This document shows positions 1 to 6,900 of a stretch of DNA of 11,330 nucleotides, piece by piece (within the stretch, counting starts at the first letter, position 1; each line of letters starts with the position of its first letter). Source of the stretch: Tateyamaria sp. (GTDB lineage Bacteria; Pseudomonadota; Alphaproteobacteria; Rhodobacterales; Rhodobacteraceae); NCBI GenBank assembly GCA_018668195.1, contig JABITU010000096.1, positions 1-11,330 on the forward strand, read 5' to 3'. The position numbers and the translations under genes were made by a program. The notes below the pieces were generated by a model that saw only the letters and a program-made list of their open reading frames with translations, ran no database searches and was not told the DNA's origin.

Positions 1-808
1 TGTCGACTGTTAGCGGTGCCTGGGTATTGTGCTGTGTGTCCGTGCCATCGTTGGTGGCGCCTTGGATGTTGCTTTGGGCGGTTTGCGCTGCATCTTTGTC
101 CGTTTCGACCTTTGCTTTGGTGTCAAAATGGGCGCGGATTGCGCTGTCGTTTGTATCGTCCTCGAGAGGAGCCTCTTTGTTGATTTTTTGTGTCTCGCCA
201 ATTTGTGTGGCGTCCTCATCTGTCAACCTCTTGGTCAATAGCATCGGGGTATCAAGGCTGGGTGCGAGATTTTCTGAATACTCGTCCTCGAACAGGTCGT
301 CTTCGGTGGCCTCGTCCTGGCTTTTGGAAACAACTGCGCGAATGCGCTGCAATTTTTCCGCAATGCTGTCGGGTTCGGACGACAAGTCCTTGGTAACGGA
401 TTCTGCATTTGACAGTTCGGCTATTATGAGCTGATTTTTTACAATTGGCTGCTCATTGACCAACGGTGCCTCGGTTACTGTAGAAGTTATAAGTGGAGGA
501 GGGGCCGCAGACGCCACTGCGGTGGGTGATGCATCATTAAGACTGGCGTGTACCGTGTCGGTACTTAGCACGATGCGCCCGTCTGTTTCTCGCGCCTCAA
601 CTGGTCGGGAAATCTCTCGTTCTGCAATGCGGGCGAGCACTTCGGCGTCTGGTTGTGGTGGTTCTGCGCCAAAATAACGGTCATGGGCAGCCAGATCACG
701 GAAATATTCAGCAATAACTTTCATGGTGCCAAAGCTGTCGTCAAATCCTTCCAACGTGCAGGAAAACGTGCCGTAGGAAACCGTAAGAATTGTACTATTA
801 CTCATCAT
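1..808 (-). CDS. Conserved protein of unknown function, N-terminal 269 residues (C-terminus cut by window edge)
   Basis: Reading the minus strand from ATG 808 there is no TAA, TAG or TGA in frame down to base 2, giving 269 codons that leave the window without a stop. An AGAGGA element sits about ten bases upstream of ATG 808; a second in-frame ATG at 805 is the alternative start. Residues ~1-70 look like a folded module, beginning [20 protein letters not shown] and followed by [20 protein letters not shown] and an FGAEPPQPD segment. From ~75 on it becomes acidic, Ser/Thr/Ala/Gln-rich and low in hydrophobic residues, so probably a disordered linker. I recall similar N-termini in Rhodobacteraceae proteins annotated only as hypothetical or loosely as CheA-like; there is no kinase or chemotaxis motif here, so I assign no function. 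No signal peptide or membrane segment is visible. It is divergent from the thiamine pyrophosphokinase gene. Confidence 0.8.
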   Translation of the reverse strand, partial: MMSNSTILTVSYGTFSCTLEGFDDSFGTMKVIAEYFRDLAAHDRYFGAEPPQPDAEVLARIAEREISRPVEARETDGRIVLSTDTVHASLNDASPTAVASAAPPPLITSTVTEAPLVNEQPIVKNQLIIAELSNAESVTKDLSSEPDSIAEKLQRIRAVVSKSQDEATEDDLFEDEYSENLAPSLDTPMLLTKRLTDEDATQIGETQKINKEAPLEDDTNDSAIRAHFDTKAKVETDKDAAQTAQSNIQGATNDGTDTQHNTQAPLTVD

Positions 809-938
809 AGCGTGTTTATCCTCTGCTTTGTGCTGAGGTGTGATAATCGGCAATGCTGGACCAAAGTGGCCCGAATCTGTGCAAAAAATGGTATCATTTT
901 ATGGCGACATTGTGGTCTGTTTCCAAAAATTGCATTAA
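809..938. other. Divergent intergenic region between the unknown gene and thiamine pyrophosphokinase
   Basis: This 130-base gap must hold promoters for both directions. For the minus gene the AGAGGA ribosome site is clear. For the plus gene a TTGTGG (910-915) and CATTAA (933-938) pair with 17-base spacing is a weak sigma-70-like candidate. It would put the transcript start at or next to the coding start. No operator or riboswitch fold is evident; in particular I see no TPP (THI-box) riboswitch core motifs. Confidence 0.4.
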
Positions 939-1661
939 ATGCGAATGAATATAGGTATTATTGAAAGTGCCGTTCCAGTGACCCTCTTGGGAGGCGGTAC
1001 CGTTTATGAGGGAGATATGGTTGAAGCGCTTGCGCTTGCGCCGGTTTGTGTCGCCGCCGACAGCGGGGCGCGTCATGCTCTGGCAGCGGATGTTGATCTG
1101 GCGGCGGTGGTTGGTGATTTTGATTCCATAGGGCCGGACCTTGAACGCATTCCAATGTCCCGTCAGATTCACATTGACGAACAGGACAGCACGGATTTCG
1201 ACAAAGCGTTGCGGCACATTCTAGCACCGGTTGTCTTGGCCGTGGGTTTTACTGGTGCACGGTTTGATCATCAACTGGCAGCACTTCATGTACTGGCTGC
1301 CTATCCAGAGCGTGCTTGCGTTCTGGTAGGTGAGAGCGAGCTCACTTTTTTATGCCCCCCGCAGATCGAATTGCCGGTGCAGGCGGGCGACATTGTTTCA
1401 TTGTTTCCCATCGCGGCAGTTAGTGGGACCTCTGACGGGCTAAAGTGGGAAATTAACGATTTACAATTTGATCCCATGGTTAAGATTGGCACTTCGAACA
1501 CCGCTTTGGGGCACGTTTCCCTGACCATGGACGGGCCCGCAATGCTGGTAATGGTTCCACGTGCACGATTGGCAGCGATTACGCGAGCGCTCCATCTCGG
1601 GCCGCAAGCCGCGCGATGGAGCGCTCGCGCAGCACAATGTACAGACCAGCCGCAAGCGTGA
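939..1661 (+). CDS. thiN: Thiamine pyrophosphokinase (thiamine diphosphokinase, EC 2.7.6.2)
   Basis: A cytosolic enzyme that transfers pyrophosphate from ATP to thiamine to make the cofactor TPP, used in thiamine salvage. The 240-residue length is normal for the bacterial family. Family motifs appear in order: AADSGA (39-44), VGDFDSI (58-64) and DSTDFDKAL (83-91), which form the acidic Mg-ATP/thiamine site. TGARFDH (105-111) follows, and a C-terminal beta domain carries the SNTAL segment (186-190) near where the family has its SNE thiamine-binding motif. The start is ATG 939 or ATG 945; neither has a clear Shine-Dalgarno, and both leave the core intact. The last 28 codons lie in the overlap with the convergent EamA gene and look like an unconserved tail. 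The symbol thiN is used for some bacterial TPKs; tnr3/TPK is the eukaryotic equivalent. Confidence 0.9.
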   Translation: MRMNIGIIESAVPVTLLGGGTVYEGDMVEALALAPVCVAADSGARHALAADVDLAAVVGDFDSIGPDLERIPMSRQIHIDEQDSTDFDKALRHILAPVVLAVGFTGARFDHQLAALHVLAAYPERACVLVGESELTFLCPPQIELPVQAGDIVSLFPIAAVSGTSDGLKWEINDLQFDPMVKIGTSNTALGHVSLTMDGPAMLVMVPRARLAAITRALHLGPQAARWSARAAQCTDQPQA

Positions 1662-2496
1662 CGCAAATGCCAAGGGCGGCAATGCCATTGGGAATATCGC
1701 CAAATATAATTAGGCCGATGATCGTCGCGACAGGGATTTCCAAATATTGCATTGGTGCCAGCGTCACAGAAGGCGCATAGCGAAGTGACCAGGTCATCAA
1801 CAGGTGCGCAACTGTGCCTAGCAGGCCAACGGCGATCAGCATGCTCCAGTCCGTACTCGTGGGTGCAATCAAGGTTAACGATACGATCCCGCTGGTTTGC
1901 GTTGCCAAAAGAAATGGGCCCATTAGACAGACCGCGATCACACCGCTGACCGCTTGTAGGCCGATTGGATCGGTGTGCTTGGCGATTTGGCGAGTGACCA
2001 GCATGAAAAAGGAAAAGATGACTGCAACCAACAGCGGAAGAAGAGCGGGTGAACCCACTTTGGCAAAACTAGGCTGTACAACCATTAAAGTACCGATGAA
2101 CCCGACTGTGCAGGCGATCAACCGGCGTCTGCCGACCTCTTCGTTCAGGATGTATTTTCCCAGAAGTAAGATGATGAACGGCATCACGAATGCAATGGCA
2201 ACCGCATCCGCAAGGGGAAGGTATTGCAAAGCGGTATACATTGCACCGATGCCCAAGATGTGCAGGACAGTGCGAAAAAGGGTTAGCCAAAAAATCCGCC
2301 GTTGCATCCACCATGACCGTCCGGTCAACCACAATAGCGGCACGAGCAATACAGCCTGCACTGCGAAACGCACAAAAAGCAATTGTCCAACCGGCATGGA
2401 TTGGCCGAGCAGCTTTGCAGCAGCGTCCCCCATGGGGGTAAAAACGCAAAAGCCCAGCATCAGGAAGATGCCAAGCAGGGGTCTATCCTGAACCAT
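1579..2496 (-). CDS. EamA/DMT-superfamily permease (10-TM, RhaT/YdcZ-type)
   Basis: An inner-membrane drug/metabolite-superfamily transporter with unknown substrate. The 305 residues show the two-fold EamA repeat. Hydrophobic segments begin at LLGIFLMLGF (~7-25), ~38-58, ~70-90, ~95-113 and ~125-141 in the first half. The second half has ~150-167, ~180-200, ~217-232, ~245-266 and ~272-289. The family-typical first-helix motif FTPMGDAAAK (19-28) and the GLYIVLRERSIARL end are visible. The frame is open up to ATG 2601, but the 35 extra residues are basic, Cys/Arg-rich and unlike a transporter N-terminus, so I chose ATG 2496; its ribosome site is weak (GGTGG about 14 bases upstream). It lies 151 bases downstream of sdaA on the same strand, so cotranscription and an amino-acid or metabolite export role are possible but unproven. 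Confidence 0.87.
   Translation of the reverse strand: MVQDRPLLGIFLMLGFCVFTPMGDAAAKLLGQSMPVGQLLFVRFAVQAVLLVPLLWLTGRSWWMQRRIFWLTLFRTVLHILGIGAMYTALQYLPLADAVAIAFVMPFIILLLGKYILNEEVGRRRLIACTVGFIGTLMVVQPSFAKVGSPALLPLLVAVIFSFFMLVTRQIAKHTDPIGLQAVSGVIAVCLMGPFLLATQTSGIVSLTLIAPTSTDWSMLIAVGLLGTVAHLLMTWSLRYAPSVTLAPMQYLEIPVATIIGLIIFGDIPNGIAALGICVTLAAGLYIVLRERSIARLAARDGALA
1582..1629. repeat. 15-bp perfect inverted repeat in the overlapping 3' ends of convergent genes
   Basis: CGCGAGCGCTCCATC (1582-1596) and GATGGAGCGCTCGCG (1615-1629) are exact reverse complements separated by 18 bases. The loop can form a further small GGC/GCC stem (1600-1602 with 1608-1610). It lies inside the coding ends of both thiN (plus) and the EamA gene (minus). 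The RNA hairpin would be GC-rich and stable on either strand. There is no T-run on either side, so it is not a canonical intrinsic terminator. A bidirectional transcript-end or RNA-stabilising hairpin is the likeliest role (inference). Confidence 0.75.
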
Positions 2497-2647
2497 GTTC
2501 GGTACGCTACCACCGCGCCGACGAAAAGCAATTCCACAAAATAAACAAAAATGACGCCCGATTGTGTCAACTTTGGCTCGGTGGTTGTCTCTTCCGCGCA
2601 TTGCGCGAAATTCGCCCGCCCACCGACTCTGTACCAGTCACTTACCG

Positions 2648-4021
2648 TCAGCAGTTGGGCACGTTGACGGCCAATCCGCCAAGCGCTGTTTCCTTGTATT
2701 TCTCGCTCATGTCAGCGCCGGTTTGTCGCATGGTTTCGATACAGGCATCAAGAGGCACAAAATGCGTGCCATCGCCACGCAGCGCAAGGCTCGCGGCTGA
2801 TACGGCCTTGATTGCACCGAGGCCGTTGCGTTCGATACAGGGCACCTGCACCAGCCCTTTGACTGGATCGCACGTCATTCCCAAGTGGTGTTCAAGTGCG
2901 ATTTCGGCAGCATTCTCGATTTGCTCGGGTGTACCATCCATCACGGCGCACAGACCAGCGGCCGCCATCGCGGCGGCGCTACCAACCTCAGCCTGACAAC
3001 CTGCCTCTGCGCCCGAGATGGAAGCGTTAAATTTAACAAGGCCACCTATGGCAGCGGCGGTGAGCAGGAAATCTTCGATATGGGCTTCGGAGGCGCCCGG
3101 AACGTGGTCGAGGTAATAGCGCAAGGTTGCGGGCAGCACTCCGGCCGCCCCGTTGGTGGGCGCGGTGACGACTTGACCACCGGCGGCATTTTCTTCGTTC
3201 ACAGCCATGGCATAGACGCTTATCCAGTCGTTGATGGTGTGTGGCGCGGTCAGGTTCATGCCCCGTTCCTGCATCAGTTTGTCGTAGATCGCCTTGGCGC
3301 GCCGTTTGACCATGAGGCCGCCGGGTAAGATTCCGTCCGTCGCAAGCCCCCGATCAATGCAGTCCGACATCACTTGCCACAGCTGTGCTGTCCCTGATTT
3401 TAAGCGATTGTGTCCGTCGCGAGACAATTCATTAGCGCGTTTCATCTGTGCGATAGATTTGCCCGAAGTCTGTGCCATGGACAGCATCTCGGCTGCGGAT
3501 TTAAAGGGGTATGGTACGGGTGAGCCTTCATCGGTGTTGTTGCCTGCGGCCAGTTCCTCTTCGGTCATCACAAAGCCGCCACCGATGGAATAGAATGCCT
3601 GTTGCAATGTAATGTCACCTTGCGCATCGGTGGCCATGAGGATCATGCCGTTGGCATGGCCCGGCAGAGGTGTCTCATAATCAAATACAAGATCGGATTT
3701 GGGGTTGAACTTTAGCGGCTCCAGCCCGTCGGGGTGGAGCGTTTGATCCTTTTGTAAAGCTGCCAGCGCAGTTTCGGCTTTTGCATGGTCGTAGGTTTCT
3801 GGAACAAACCCAGCCAGTCCGAGAATCGTGGCACGATCAGTGGCGTGCCCTATTCCAGTAAAGGCAAGACTGCCGTGCAGCGACGCACGCACCCCGGCAA
3901 AGTGAAACGGAGATGTGCGCATCATGTCGAGGAAGCGGGCTGCGGCCACCATGGGGCCCATTGTGTGGGAAGAGGACGGGCCAATGCCCACCTTGAACAT
4001 GTCGAAGACAGACAGAAACAT
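2648..4021 (-). CDS. sdaA: L-serine ammonia-lyase, iron-sulfur dependent, single-chain (EC 4.3.1.17)
   Basis: Deaminates L-serine to pyruvate and ammonia in the cytosol using a [4Fe-4S] cluster as Lewis acid. At 457 residues it is the normal length for the single-chain SdaA/SdaB type. The N-terminal beta domain opens with FDMFKVGIGPSSSHTMGP (6-23), the family signature, with the SSSHT substrate loop. The C-terminal alpha domain contains NAAGGQVVTAPTNGAAG (278-294). The cluster cysteines are Cys342 (GAEAGCQAEVG), Cys384 (GMTCDPV) and Cys395 (VQVPCIERNG). The chain ends in Cys457 (VNVPNC), the tail-in-mouth cysteine that supplies the fourth ligand in the Legionella pneumophila enzyme structure. 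ATG 4021 overlaps the TGA of the preceding small gene by one base, implying translational coupling. Fe-S enzymes of this kind are oxygen-sensitive; no regulator is encoded nearby. Confidence 0.95.
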   Translation of the reverse strand: MFLSVFDMFKVGIGPSSSHTMGPMVAAARFLDMMRTSPFHFAGVRASLHGSLAFTGIGHATDRATILGLAGFVPETYDHAKAETALAALQKDQTLHPDGLEPLKFNPKSDLVFDYETPLPGHANGMILMATDAQGDITLQQAFYSIGGGFVMTEEELAAGNNTDEGSPVPYPFKSAAEMLSMAQTSGKSIAQMKRANELSRDGHNRLKSGTAQLWQVMSDCIDRGLATDGILPGGLMVKRRAKAIYDKLMQERGMNLTAPHTINDWISVYAMAVNEENAAGGQVVTAPTNGAAGVLPATLRYYLDHVPGASEAHIEDFLLTAAAIGGLVKFNASISGAEAGCQAEVGSAAAMAAAGLCAVMDGTPEQIENAAEIALEHHLGMTCDPVKGLVQVPCIERNGLGAIKAVSAASLALRGDGTHFVPLDACIETMRQTGADMSEKYKETALGGLAVNVPNC

Positions 4022-4329
4022 CAGTGGGCGCTTCCTTTGGGTGGGGTTGCGTGCTGCGGTTTGGTGAGCGGTGCGGGGCTAAGCCTTTCGGCTGTTTTTG
4101 CGACACTTGTTGCTGGGCGGCCAAAGATACGCTTTGATAATGAATGAAAGGCAGGAAAATTATATAGATCGGACCATTCACTATTTCGGCTGGGGAAGAG
4201 TGGGTACCTGCGCAGAACGGCAGCCAGTTTATAGTCTAAATCCAGCTTCTCAAACATAGCAAGTGCGATTGCCGGGTCATGGTCAGTGGTATTATGCAGC
4301 AAGTAAAACATAAGCTCGGGATACGGCAT
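4021..4329 (-). CDS. Small protein of unknown function, coupled to sdaA
   Basis: I do not recognise this 102-residue protein. Its TGA (4023-4021) shares a base with the sdaA ATG, the arrangement of a coupled operon pair, which is the main evidence that it is translated. The N-terminal ~70 residues, beginning MPYPELMFYLLHNTTDHDPA, are rich in Leu and aromatics and probably helical. They include a DLDYKLAAVLRRYPLF stretch and a WSDLYNFPAFHSL segment. Residues ~73-102 are Pro/Lys/Ala-rich and likely disordered. There is no signal peptide, cysteine pair or metal motif. An in-frame stop at 4342-4344 limits the start to ATG 4329; a GAGG directly abuts this ATG, too close for a normal ribosome site, and Met7 (4311) is an alternative. 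Role as an sdaA accessory is inference only. Another frame (ATG 4466 to stop 4236) overlaps its first third. Confidence 0.55.
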   Translation of the reverse strand: MPYPELMFYLLHNTTDHDPAIALAMFEKLDLDYKLAAVLRRYPLFPSRNSEWSDLYNFPAFHSLSKRIFGRPATSVAKTAERLSPAPLTKPQHATPPKGSAH

Positions 4330-4509
4330 CCTCGGGCGGGGTCACCCGCCAAAAACGACCCCCTTGGCACAATTGCGATTGGATCGCATGCCTTGGTGCG
4401 CGGATCGCGGACAATTGCTTCCGGATGGTGCACTTTTCGCTTAATGAAGGGTCGCACAGCGGCCATCCTGCTCGTATACAGGGTTAACGTTTAGGGGAGT
4501 CGTCAGATA
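4330..4509. promoter_or_regulatory. Divergent control region between the sdaA unit and rpiA, with short repeats
   Basis: This 180-base stretch holds several short repeats. The direct repeats are ACAATTGC (4369-4376, 4411-4418), CCTTGG (4362-4367, 4391-4396) and GGATCGC (4381-4387, 4402-4408). A small hairpin, GGCGGG-GTCA-CCCGCC (4335-4350), sits just ahead of the small minus-strand gene. A TATACA (4475-4480) could be the -10 of an rpiA promoter, but its -35 is poor. The rpiA ribosome site GGGGAG is at 4494-4499. The repeats may be operator half-sites or chance; I cannot name a regulator. Confidence 0.35.
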
Positions 4510-5298
4510 ATGTCCGGAGAATTGTCGCCCATCGATAAGGCCAAGTTCGTGGCCGCAAAACGTGCAGCCGACTATGTCGAGGATGGAATGCGGGTGGGTT
4601 TGGGAACCGGGTCAACCGCCGCTTGGCTAGTGCGTTGTTTGGGTGAGCAGGTGCGCGATGATGGGCTGCGGATCAAAGGCGTGCCAACATCGACCCGCAC
4701 TGCCGATCTGGCACGTGATGTCGGAATCGAGGTGATCAGTCTTGATGAGGCCAAATGGCTGGACCTGACCATTGACGGCGCAGACGAATTTGACAGCCAC
4801 TTGAACCTTATCAAGGGTGGCGGTGGCGCGCTGTTGCAAGAAAAGATCGTGGCGACTGCTAGCGACCAAATGATCGTAATCGCTGATGCGGCCAAAGAGG
4901 TTGAGCATCTTGGTGCATTTCCTTTACCTATCGAGTTGATCCCCTTTGGTTGGCTGACCACTCAAGCTTTGGTAGAGGAAACGCTGATTTCAATGGATGT
5001 CTTAGGGCGCTCGTCGACTTTGCGAATGAATGGTGAACGTCCGTTTGTTACAGACGAGGGTAACTATATACTTGACCTGCACCTGCAACATATCGGTAAC
5101 GCGCGCCAACTGGCTTTGGCACTGAACCAGATGCCGGGTGTTGTTGAAAATGGGCTGTTCATCGACATCTGTGATATTGTGGTGATTGGTGACGGACAGG
5201 GTGGTGTCGAAGTACGCGACATCAACAAAGGTACGGTCGAACAGGATCGTCTGGATTTTGTCGAAACTGACAATTTGTTCAGAGATTTGACTGTTTGA
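4510..5298 (+). CDS. rpiA: Ribose-5-phosphate isomerase A (EC 5.3.1.6)
   Basis: Interconverts ribose 5-phosphate and ribulose 5-phosphate in the non-oxidative pentose phosphate pathway, in the cytosol. The 262 residues include the RpiA hallmarks: phosphate-binding LGTGSTAAW (31-39), DGADEF (89-94) with the catalytic-site aspartates, and KGGGGALLQEK (102-112). In the last motif Glu111 corresponds to the general base of E. coli RpiA. ELIPFGW (142-148) and GNYILDL (184-190) complete the family pattern. The protein is some 40 residues longer than the 219-residue E. coli enzyme, with the extra mostly at the ends. It has no signal peptide. ATG 4510 is supported by GGGGAG ten bases upstream. It is followed after 225 bases by gor, a pairing I recall from other Rhodobacteraceae. 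Confidence 0.95.
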   Translation: MSGELSPIDKAKFVAAKRAADYVEDGMRVGLGTGSTAAWLVRCLGEQVRDDGLRIKGVPTSTRTADLARDVGIEVISLDEAKWLDLTIDGADEFDSHLNLIKGGGGALLQEKIVATASDQMIVIADAAKEVEHLGAFPLPIELIPFGWLTTQALVEETLISMDVLGRSSTLRMNGERPFVTDEGNYILDLHLQHIGNARQLALALNQMPGVVENGLFIDICDIVVIGDGQGGVEVRDINKGTVEQDRLDFVETDNLFRDLTV

Positions 5299-5523
5299 GC
5301 TCCAAAAGAGGCACTTTTTGACGCCGAGCTATAGGCGTGGAACGAACAGTGCCATTGTTAGCATGGTGCGTTTCTGCTGATTGACAGCAAAGATTCCTCG
5401 GCGGTTGCGGTGACTTGCAGACGATAGAAAAAGCGTGGAAAGCATGGTAGGATGTCCTGCCGGAACTGGTGTTTCATGCTTAGCTGTGAGATATCGCATG
5501 AAAATGCAAGCTGCGGAGGCTTC
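5299..5523. other. rpiA-gor intergenic region
   Basis: This 225-base gap contains no convincing small gene. Two weak hairpins follow rpiA: AAAAG/CTTTT (5304-5308 with 5314-5318, followed by one more T) and ACGCC/GGCGT (5321-5325 with 5334-5338); neither is a solid terminator. A TTGACA at 5381-5386 matches a -35 box, but no good -10 lies 16-18 bases after it. The gor frame stays open upstream to an ATG at 5452; I did not use that start because the strong ribosome site is at 5515-5519. Confidence 0.4.
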
Positions 5524-6900
5524 ATGGACTTCGATTATGATCTATTCGTTATTGGCGGCGGCTCTGGCGGTGTGCGGGCTGCGCGCGTGGCGGCTGGTGA
5601 TGCTGGCGCGCGTGTAGCACTTGCCGAGGAAGACCGTTACGGCGGGACTTGTGTTATCCGAGGCTGTGTTCCCAAAAAGCTTATGGTTTTTGCCAGCGAA
5701 TTTGCATCAGTTCCAGAGCAGGCGCGCGGCTATGGTTGGAACATCGGCGAAGGCACGTTCGATTGGCTCACATTCCGCAAGTACTTGGATGAGGAACTCG
5801 ACCGGCTTGAAGGTGTTTACAGGAGCTTGCTCAAGAATTCTGGGGTAGAGACATTTGACGCTCGTGCGATACTCAGGGATGCACATACTGTGGTGCTGTC
5901 CAATGGAGAAACAAAAACTGCAAAAACCATCCTTGTGGCCACTGGTGGCCACCCTGTCCGGCCAGATATTCCCAATGCTGAACTTGGCATTGTAAGCGAT
6001 GATATCTTTCACCTCGAAGCTTTGCCTAAATCGATCCTGATTGTGGGTGGTGGTTATATCGCCTGCGAATTTGCCGGCATTTTTAACGGGCTTGGCGTTG
6101 AGGTTACGCAGTATTATCGTGGGGCGCAGATCCTGCGTGGATTTGACGACGAAGCGCGGAGCCTGATTGCGGAAATGATGCGCGAAAAGGGCATCAACCT
6201 ACAGGTTGGCACCAATATCGCGGCGATGGCTGCCGCAGATCCGGACCATTCTACTGCAGACCCCGTCTGGGTCACACCAACGTCTGGCACAGCTCGGGCA
6301 TTTGACCTTGTTCTATTTGCGACGGGGCGTGATCCCAACAGCAGTGATATGGGACTGGAAGACATCGGGGTCGAAGTTGGGCGCCGCGGCGAAATCATCG
6401 TCGATGAATACTCAAAAACAGCCGTCGATAGTGTTTATGCCATCGGCGACGTAACCAACAGGGTGAACCTGACGCCGGTGGCGATCCGTGAGGGGATGGC
6501 TTTTGTCGAAACGGTGTTCAAGGATAACGCCACCTCGGTGGATCATGAATTGATCCCATCTGCCGTATTTACGCAGCCCGAGATGGGAACCATCGGGCTG
6601 AGCGAAGAGGCCGCGCGGGATATCGAGCCTGTAGAAATTTATGCAACATCTTTCCGACCGATGCAGAGTGCCTTTGCCGGGCAGCCTGACCGCGTTTTGA
6701 TGAAACTTGTTGTCAGCGTTGCGACGCGTAAGGTTCTGGGTTGCCATATCGTCGCACCAAACGCAGGCGAGATGATCCAGTTGGCAGGCATTGCGATCAA
6801 AATGGGCGCAACAAAAGAAGATTTTGACCGAACGGTTGCTGTGCACCCGACAATGTCCGAAGAGATCGTAACAATGAAGACACCTTTGCGAACAACTTGA
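5524..6900 (+). CDS. gor: Glutathione-disulfide reductase (EC 1.8.1.7)
   Basis: An FAD-dependent cytosolic oxidoreductase that uses NADPH to reduce glutathione disulfide. The 458 residues match the family length. Seen in order: the FAD Rossmann motif IGGGSGG (10-16), the redox-active disulfide GGTCVIRGCVPKK with Cys43 and Cys48, and a second Rossmann motif GGGYIACEFAG (175-185). Arg199 and Arg205 follow, at the positions that select NADPH over NADH. An ATGRDPN segment and the YAIGDV FAD motif (305-310) come next, and the C-terminal VAVHPTMSEE carries the catalytic His441-Glu446 pair. The IRG between the cysteines matches plant/cyanobacterial-type reductases rather than the NVG of E. coli Gor. 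ATG 5524 is chosen because GGAGG ends four bases upstream; the in-frame extension to 5452 is Cys-rich and unlike the family. Confidence 0.95.
   Translation: MDFDYDLFVIGGGSGGVRAARVAAGDAGARVALAEEDRYGGTCVIRGCVPKKLMVFASEFASVPEQARGYGWNIGEGTFDWLTFRKYLDEELDRLEGVYRSLLKNSGVETFDARAILRDAHTVVLSNGETKTAKTILVATGGHPVRPDIPNAELGIVSDDIFHLEALPKSILIVGGGYIACEFAGIFNGLGVEVTQYYRGAQILRGFDDEARSLIAEMMREKGINLQVGTNIAAMAAADPDHSTADPVWVTPTSGTARAFDLVLFATGRDPNSSDMGLEDIGVEVGRRGEIIVDEYSKTAVDSVYAIGDVTNRVNLTPVAIREGMAFVETVFKDNATSVDHELIPSAVFTQPEMGTIGLSEEAARDIEPVEIYATSFRPMQSAFAGQPDRVLMKLVVSVATRKVLGCHIVAPNAGEMIQLAGIAIKMGATKEDFDRTVAVHPTMSEEIVTMKTPLRTT

Noticed and set aside
2494..2601. Extended start of the EamA permease at ATG 2601
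   Set aside because: The added 35 residues are Arg/Cys-rich and unlike the family; the first transmembrane helix begins properly just after Met at 2496.
2605..2615. Palindrome GCGAA-A-TTCGC upstream of the EamA gene
   Set aside because: Only five-base arms, with no promoter elements around it; likely chance.
4335..4355. GGCGGG-GTCA-CCCGCC hairpin next to an A/T run, as a terminator
   Set aside because: On the plus strand it is followed by A's, and on the minus strand the T-run precedes the hairpin, so it has the wrong polarity for a terminator in either direction.
5304..5338. Possible intrinsic terminator after rpiA
   Set aside because: The AAAAG/CTTTT and ACGCC/GGCGT stems are only five base pairs, and the second lacks a T-run.
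5452..5523. Extended, Cys-rich N-terminus for glutathione reductase from ATG 5452
   Set aside because: A near-perfect GGAGG four bases before ATG 5524 and the family-typical start MDFDYDLFVIGGG favour the shorter protein.
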